This document shows positions 6,059 through 8,855 of a stretch of DNA of 8,855 bases, one piece after another. The stretch is from contig JADFIX010000096.1 of NCBI GenBank assembly GCA_022566435.1, forward strand, positions 1 to 8,855, given 5' to 3'. The translations under genes and the position numbers were made by a program. How positions within the stretch are numbered: the first letter of the stretch is position 1; the number at the start of each line of letters is the position of its first letter. This DNA comes from Planctomycetota bacterium (GTDB lineage: Bacteria > Planctomycetota > Phycisphaerae > UBA1845). Below the pieces are notes generated by a model. That model saw nothing but the letters and a program-made list of their open reading frames with translations. It did no database searches and had not been told where the DNA came from.

Positions 6059-6421
6059 CGACTCAACCTGTCTTTCGAGAACCGCGACACCGTCGTGCGA
6101 CGAAGACAACCATTGGCGTGAGAGATGGTCGCCGCACCTTTCTTCCCCTCTACATCGGCTGCGACGCGACACCCCGACACAACCCTCGATCGTATGTCGG
6201 GGACGGCAAACTTATCGGCCCGTGGCTTGCCATTTCCTCGATGTGGTCGAACCTCTGCGATGCTTGGTGAGAACCGCTCCGCAGACCGAGCGCGCGAATT
6301 CAAGCGCGAATCGACTCGACTTGCGATCGATGGGCTTCTGTTTGATGCAGCATATTCTCGAAACAAGAGCGTCGAACATCGCCCACTCTTGGACGCAGAA
6401 TGACCGCTTTGCAACTGGGCC
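6059..6421 (-). other. 363-nt gap between export gene and S8 gene, probable leader region
   Basis: No convincing gene. One minus-strand frame is open from TTG at 6414 to a TGA at 6055-6057 that overlaps the S8 start as ATGA. It would encode 119 Ser/Arg-rich residues with no domain, no ribosome binding site and no codon bias, so I do not call it. The best structure is the hairpin at 6172-6202. A weaker 6-bp inverted repeat (CAAGAG/CTCTTG on the minus strand) followed by TTGTTT lies shortly after the export gene stop and could be a poor terminator. Just before the S8 ATG, AGGTTGAG is a modest ribosome binding site. Confidence 0.5.
6172..6202 (-). promoter_or_regulatory. Strong hairpin upstream of the S8 gene
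   Basis: CCCCGACA (6172-6179) and TGTCGGGG (6195-6202) are exact inverted copies with a 15-nt loop, 113 bp upstream of the S8 ATG. No T-tract follows on either strand. It may be an mRNA processing or attenuation structure or an operator palindrome; the sequence does not say which. Confidence 0.4.
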
Positions 6422-7624
6422 CTATGGCGGCAGCGATCCTTGAATGCCCCGCAAGGCGGCGTTCTGACCGAGAAAGCCGAAGGGATCCGTGATGTCCTGC
6501 TGGCTTCTGAAAGACCCGCTTTGCTGGCTCGGACGGTTCATGTACTCAATGCCTGTGACGTTATAGTTGGCGCTCACACCCGCCCTGAAAAAGATATTCT
6601 GATTGATAAAATCCTGCACTCGCGTTTTCCAAGTCTCCGGCACCCACAAAATATCACCGGGGTACAGTTCGATGTTCGGGTCCGCACCTCGAGCCAGGCG
6701 ATTGAGGTCCAGCACGACGTGCATGTCCGTGCCGTCAGGCATGCGCCTCACAAGTGTCCCTTTCTTCGGGAAGACGTCCGTTCGGATTCCGCCGGCCGCG
6801 GCGAGCGCCTGGAGAATTGTGATGTTCGCGCCGGCCGGATAATTTTGCGGTCCGCCACGCGCCACGAGTCCACCCACGAACACCGTATTGGGCTGCGCGG
6901 CGTGAACGTATACCATATCGCCGTCTTCAAGCGGATCCTGCGCCACCGCATTGCGAAGTTGAAACGGGTCGCGCAAATCGTAAGAATTCGACTCACCCGG
7001 GCGCCGCAATCGCCGTAGCGTAGCCAGCCCCGATGCAAAGTCCACGGCGCCGCCCGCCCCGACGATCGCATACAAAAGATTCCGTTGATTACGACGAAGT
7101 TGCACAAGTCCGGGGTGCGACACGGCCCCCACCACGAAAACGTTCGTCGTATGCGGGTCTACCAGATTGACGTAAACCACCGCGTCTTGAAAAACCGCCG
7201 GCACGTACGCATCGTGAATCTGGTCTTCCGCTTCTTCCAACGTCTTGTCCAGTAAAACGACCGTTCCGACGATGGGCAATTCAATTGTGCCGGCGCCGTC
7301 CACCCGAGCATCGAGCGCCGGCGGCACACCGGCCCCTCCTACCCACGAGACAGACAGCACATCCGATGGCCCAAGTCGATACGGACCAAAATTGACGTCC
7401 AAGTCGGGAACCCCCGCCTCCAACCCGACCGGGTCCGCAGGCGTCTCCTGGCTCGCCGCGCGTTGTATCTCCATAAATTGGTCAAAACCGATTCGGTGCT
7501 CCGAAGCGCACCCGAAGGAAAGAAAAACCGCGATGAGAATCAAGCTGCACGCAATCCCCACTACCTTGCACAGCCTCCCTGGCCGCCGCGAGCCGTCGCT
7601 GTCAATATTCATCTCTCGTTCCAT
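6422..7624 (-). CDS. Polysaccharide export lipoprotein (Wza/KpsD-type, Poly_export plus SLBB domains)
   Basis: Outer-membrane-type exit protein for capsule or exopolysaccharide. From ATG 7622-7624 it has 400 residues. A second ATG four codons in (7610-7612) is an equally good start; both leave the same signal. The signal peptide (hydrophobic core VVGIACSLILIAVFLSF) ends in a lipobox with Cys39. Poly_export domain: ~80-157, opening with the hallmark YRLGPSDVLSVSW. Two SLBB-type domains follow: ~160-242 (NVFVVGAVSHPG … EDGDMVYV) and ~246-330 (NTVFVGGLVARGG … LYPGDILWVPE). The last ~70 residues are polar (RAGVSANYNVTGIEYMN, then Ser/Gln-rich). They lack an obvious long amphipathic helix like the one that forms the Wza pore, so how it spans the outer membrane is unclear. 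The longer open frame upstream to 7972 is rejected because it hides the signal peptide. The NusG-like gene sits 363 nt upstream. Confidence 0.93.
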   Translation of the reverse strand: MEREMNIDSDGSRRPGRLCKVVGIACSLILIAVFLSFGCASEHRIGFDQFMEIQRAASQETPADPVGLEAGVPDLDVNFGPYRLGPSDVLSVSWVGGAGVPPALDARVDGAGTIELPIVGTVVLLDKTLEEAEDQIHDAYVPAVFQDAVVYVNLVDPHTTNVFVVGAVSHPGLVQLRRNQRNLLYAIVGAGGAVDFASGLATLRRLRRPGESNSYDLRDPFQLRNAVAQDPLEDGDMVYVHAAQPNTVFVGGLVARGGPQNYPAGANITILQALAAAGGIRTDVFPKKGTLVRRMPDGTDMHVVLDLNRLARGADPNIELYPGDILWVPETWKTRVQDFINQNIFFRAGVSANYNVTGIEYMNRPSQQSGSFRSQQDITDPFGFLGQNAALRGIQGSLPP

Positions 7625-7987
7625 CCCTGGCCTGCGAGAACAAAAGCGCACGGCCCGACGGGGTCGCGCAGAATACCTATACTTCGACAAATACCCCTCA
7701 GAAGGTCCAATGAACATACACCCGCACAAGCCCCCACCGCCCATACTCGGGCGGTTTTCAGATGTCTCAAGGACGATTGGCATCGAATTCGCGATGACAG
7801 GATATTTCACACGCCGATGCCGGTCCCGCCGCCCGACGCACCGGACGGCCACACTGCCAGCATCGCAAGGCATGAGAAGCGGGACGAGTTCGAAGGGCAT
7901 TCTTGGTATGGGGTCATCATGACGTGGCCTTGACTCTGGTACGATGGTCGAACGATTCGACTGCCACGCCATATTGAGTGATTTGCG
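7625..7987 (-). other. 363-nt leader between the NusG-like gene and the export gene
   Basis: Untranslated stretch after the regulator's TGA stop (7988-7990). The export reading frame stays open through most of it, but the implied peptide has no domain. It contains the hairpin at 7736-7755. Long leaders are expected where a specialised NusG paralogue is recruited to RNA polymerase. No consensus promoter is convincing on the minus strand, so the export gene may be read through from the regulator gene. Confidence 0.5.
7736..7755. promoter_or_regulatory. GC-rich hairpin in the export-gene leader; possible pause/recruitment or attenuator site
   Basis: ACCGCCC (7736-7742) and GGGCGGT (7749-7755) form a perfect 7-bp stem with a 6-nt loop. 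On the plus strand it is followed by TTT, like an intrinsic terminator, but no plus-strand gene feeds into it. On the minus strand, the direction of the export operon, the 3' arm continues as GGGCGGTGGGGGCTTGTG. That starts with GGCGGT, the first six bases of the E. coli RfaH-recruiting ops element (GGCGGTAGCGTG). The rest of ops does not match, so the link is only suggestive. Confidence 0.35.
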
Positions 7988-8584
7988 TCAATCGAGAACT
8001 TCCAGCATGGTGGAGTCGATCTCCAGTTCGGCGGACTGCCCCACGAAAGCGACGCCGACATACACCCGCCATGGGCCCTGTCGCCGCAAGACCACGCCCT
8101 CGATACCGACCAGACTCCCGGCGATCACCCGGCATCGCACGCCTTCCTGAAGCCGTGGACACAAGTCGACGGCCTCTTGGCTGTCCAAGACGCGCTCTAT
8201 TTGCCGGAGATCCCTGGCCAACTGATCCTGATCCGGAACTTCGAGAACATTGGCCAGACGATTGGAATGCAGCGCCCTCCGTCGGTCGTCGTCATTCCCG
8301 CACAGGAATACGTATCCCGGAAAAAGAGGTACGGCCACGATTTTCTTGGTCCCAGCATACCTTCGCCGGCGTCGTAGCAACGGAAGAAAAAACTGCACGT
8401 TGTGCCGCGCCAGGTGCGCCGCCACGACTTTCTCGGCCCGGGCTCTTGTATGAAGCACCCACCATCGCCCCTCAAAACAGCTTACCAGCGACGGACTCGG
8501 CGTTCCGAGGACATTCTCGGCACCAGACCGCACCGCGAGACCTGCGGAATTAATCAAGGTTTGTCGTGTGTCTTCCGCCATCAT
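7988..8584 (-). CDS. NusG paralogue (RfaH/UpxY-like transcription antitermination factor)
   Basis: A 198-residue specialised NusG-type protein. The NGN domain starts at WWVLHTRARAEKVVAAHL (residues ~41-58) and includes the family motif VPLFPGYVF (~85-93); it would bind the RNA polymerase clamp. The KOW domain is ~148-197, with the core RCRVIAGSLVGIEGVV and a closing SAELEIDSTMLEV. Such paralogues commonly head polysaccharide operons and stop premature termination in them; here the polysaccharide export gene follows in the same direction. The N-terminal ~40 residues before WW are longer than usual and polar, with no predicted function. Two ATG codons lie in tandem (8584 and 8581); the Shine-Dalgarno is weak (GTGGTGAC). 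It is not the housekeeping nusG, because the ribosomal-protein and secE neighbours of that gene are absent. Confidence 0.92.
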   Translation of the reverse strand: MMAEDTRQTLINSAGLAVRSGAENVLGTPSPSLVSCFEGRWWVLHTRARAEKVVAAHLARHNVQFFLPLLRRRRRYAGTKKIVAVPLFPGYVFLCGNDDDRRRALHSNRLANVLEVPDQDQLARDLRQIERVLDSQEAVDLCPRLQEGVRCRVIAGSLVGIEGVVLRRQGPWRVYVGVAFVGQSAELEIDSTMLEVLD

Positions 8585-8847
8585 GTCACCACGAGCAATG
8601 AATCACCAGCCGACTATAGAACGAACGGGAGACTATTACGATTGATGCGGCAGATCAAGTCGGATAAAAATGACAGGCATTCATCACCGCCATGTGACGC
8701 CGCGCCGCTAGCCTGTCTCGTCCACGATGGTCGAGTCTCGGGTCCGTGACAGTATCGGCGGCGTTTTTGGGGTTATCATTAGGGTGGGGTCGGCCACGGA
8801 GGGCGGACCCAGGCGTTTCGGGGATGGTTTCATGGAGGAACCCAATC
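8585..8847. other. Divergent intergenic region
   Basis: About 260 bp between the minus-strand NusG-like gene and a probable plus-strand start at 8848. No reading frame here looks real. It contains a candidate promoter for the NusG-like gene and a widely spaced 7-bp inverted repeat, GACAGGC (8672-8678) and GCCTGTC (8711-8717), which could be an operator but may be chance. A TATCAT (8774-8779) on the plus strand lacks a convincing -35 box. Confidence 0.45.
8613..8641 (-). promoter_or_regulatory. Weak candidate promoter of the NusG-like gene
   Basis: On the minus strand TATAGT (8613-8618) is one base from TATAAT and lies about 28 bp before the ATG. The hexamer 17 bp upstream, TCGTAA (8636-8641), is a poor -35 match. 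This would place the start of the polysaccharide transcript near 8606. Confidence 0.3.
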
Positions 8848-8855
8848 ATGGCGGC
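8848..8855 (+). CDS. Probable start of a plus-strand gene cut by the window edge
   Basis: ATG at 8848-8850 is preceded by a clean GGAGG (8834-8838) with nine bases of spacing, the best ribosome binding site in the window. Only the first two codons (Met-Ala) and part of a third are visible, so the product cannot be named. An ATG at 8832 in another frame is a weaker alternative. If real, the gene is divergent from the NusG-like gene. Confidence 0.4.

Noticed and set aside
6059..6172. Upstream extension of the S8 protease by 38 residues
   Set aside because: The MKMY start gives a proper lipobox signal; the extension would bury it and runs through the leader hairpin.
6055..6414. Minus-strand 119-codon open frame from TTG, filling the gap and overlapping the S8 start as ATGA
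   Set aside because: The position is tempting for translational coupling, but it has a rare start, no ribosome binding site, a Ser/Arg-rich low-information product and no codon bias at the third position.
6440..7018. Plus-strand 192-codon open frame
   Set aside because: It is antisense to the SLBB part of the export protein and shows no family features.
7736..7758. Plus-strand intrinsic terminator
   Set aside because: The stem is followed by TTT on the plus strand, but no plus-strand gene lies upstream, and the T-tract is short. Kept only as a hairpin of unknown role.
7625..7972. Upstream extension of the export protein by 116 residues
   Set aside because: It would place the lipoprotein signal in the middle of the protein; the added residues have no domain.
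1..8855. tRNA, rRNA or CRISPR array
   Set aside because: No cloverleaf, rRNA core motifs or regularly spaced direct repeats were seen on either strand.

Overview
The window reads as GC-rich chromosomal DNA from a didermic, polysaccharide-exporting bacterium. It has two lipobox lipoproteins, an outer-membrane-type polysaccharide export protein, a NusG/RfaH-like regulator and IS4-type and palindromic repeat debris. This mix resembles Planctomycetota, but that assignment is an inference from general family knowledge and no marker gene here proves it.

Layout. (1) Bases 1-1656, minus strand: an M3-family oligoendopeptidase, open at the left edge. Its last ~36 visible codons no longer look like M3 and instead resemble the C-terminal part of PIG-L-type deacetylase proteins. 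It may be a fusion, a recombination scar or an assembly join. (2) Bases 1657-2249: mostly non-coding, with two small palindromes and a ~100-bp remnant of the C-terminus of an Eco57I/PglX-type restriction-modification methylase on the minus strand. (3) Bases 2261-3952: a complete 1692-bp IS4-family element with 20-bp perfect terminal inverted repeats, an imperfect 11-bp flanking duplication, its own sigma70-like promoter and a hairpin that buries the transposase ribosome binding site. (4) Bases 3964-4225: non-coding, with three consecutive perfect stem-loops. (5) Bases 4226-8584, minus strand, read right to left: a NusG/RfaH/UpxY-like factor, a polysaccharide export lipoprotein with SLBB domains, and a subtilisin-like (S8) lipoprotein with two C-terminal Ig-like domains. 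Each pair is separated by a ~363-nt untranslated gap containing a strong hairpin. (6) The right edge holds a probable divergent plus-strand gene start at 8848.

How the genes fit together. A specialised NusG paralogue in front of an export gene is the classic head of a capsule or exopolysaccharide locus. The paralogue would keep RNA polymerase processive through the long operon, and the export protein would form the outer-membrane exit for polysaccharide. The S8 lipoprotein is probably surface or periplasmic and may belong to the same transcription unit; its link to polysaccharide is only positional. The transposon, methylase scrap and palindromes separate this locus from the M3 peptidase gene and mark a recombination-prone stretch. 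I see no clearly new multi-gene system. The most unusual observations are the M3/PIG-L junction and the self-repressing leader of the IS transposase.
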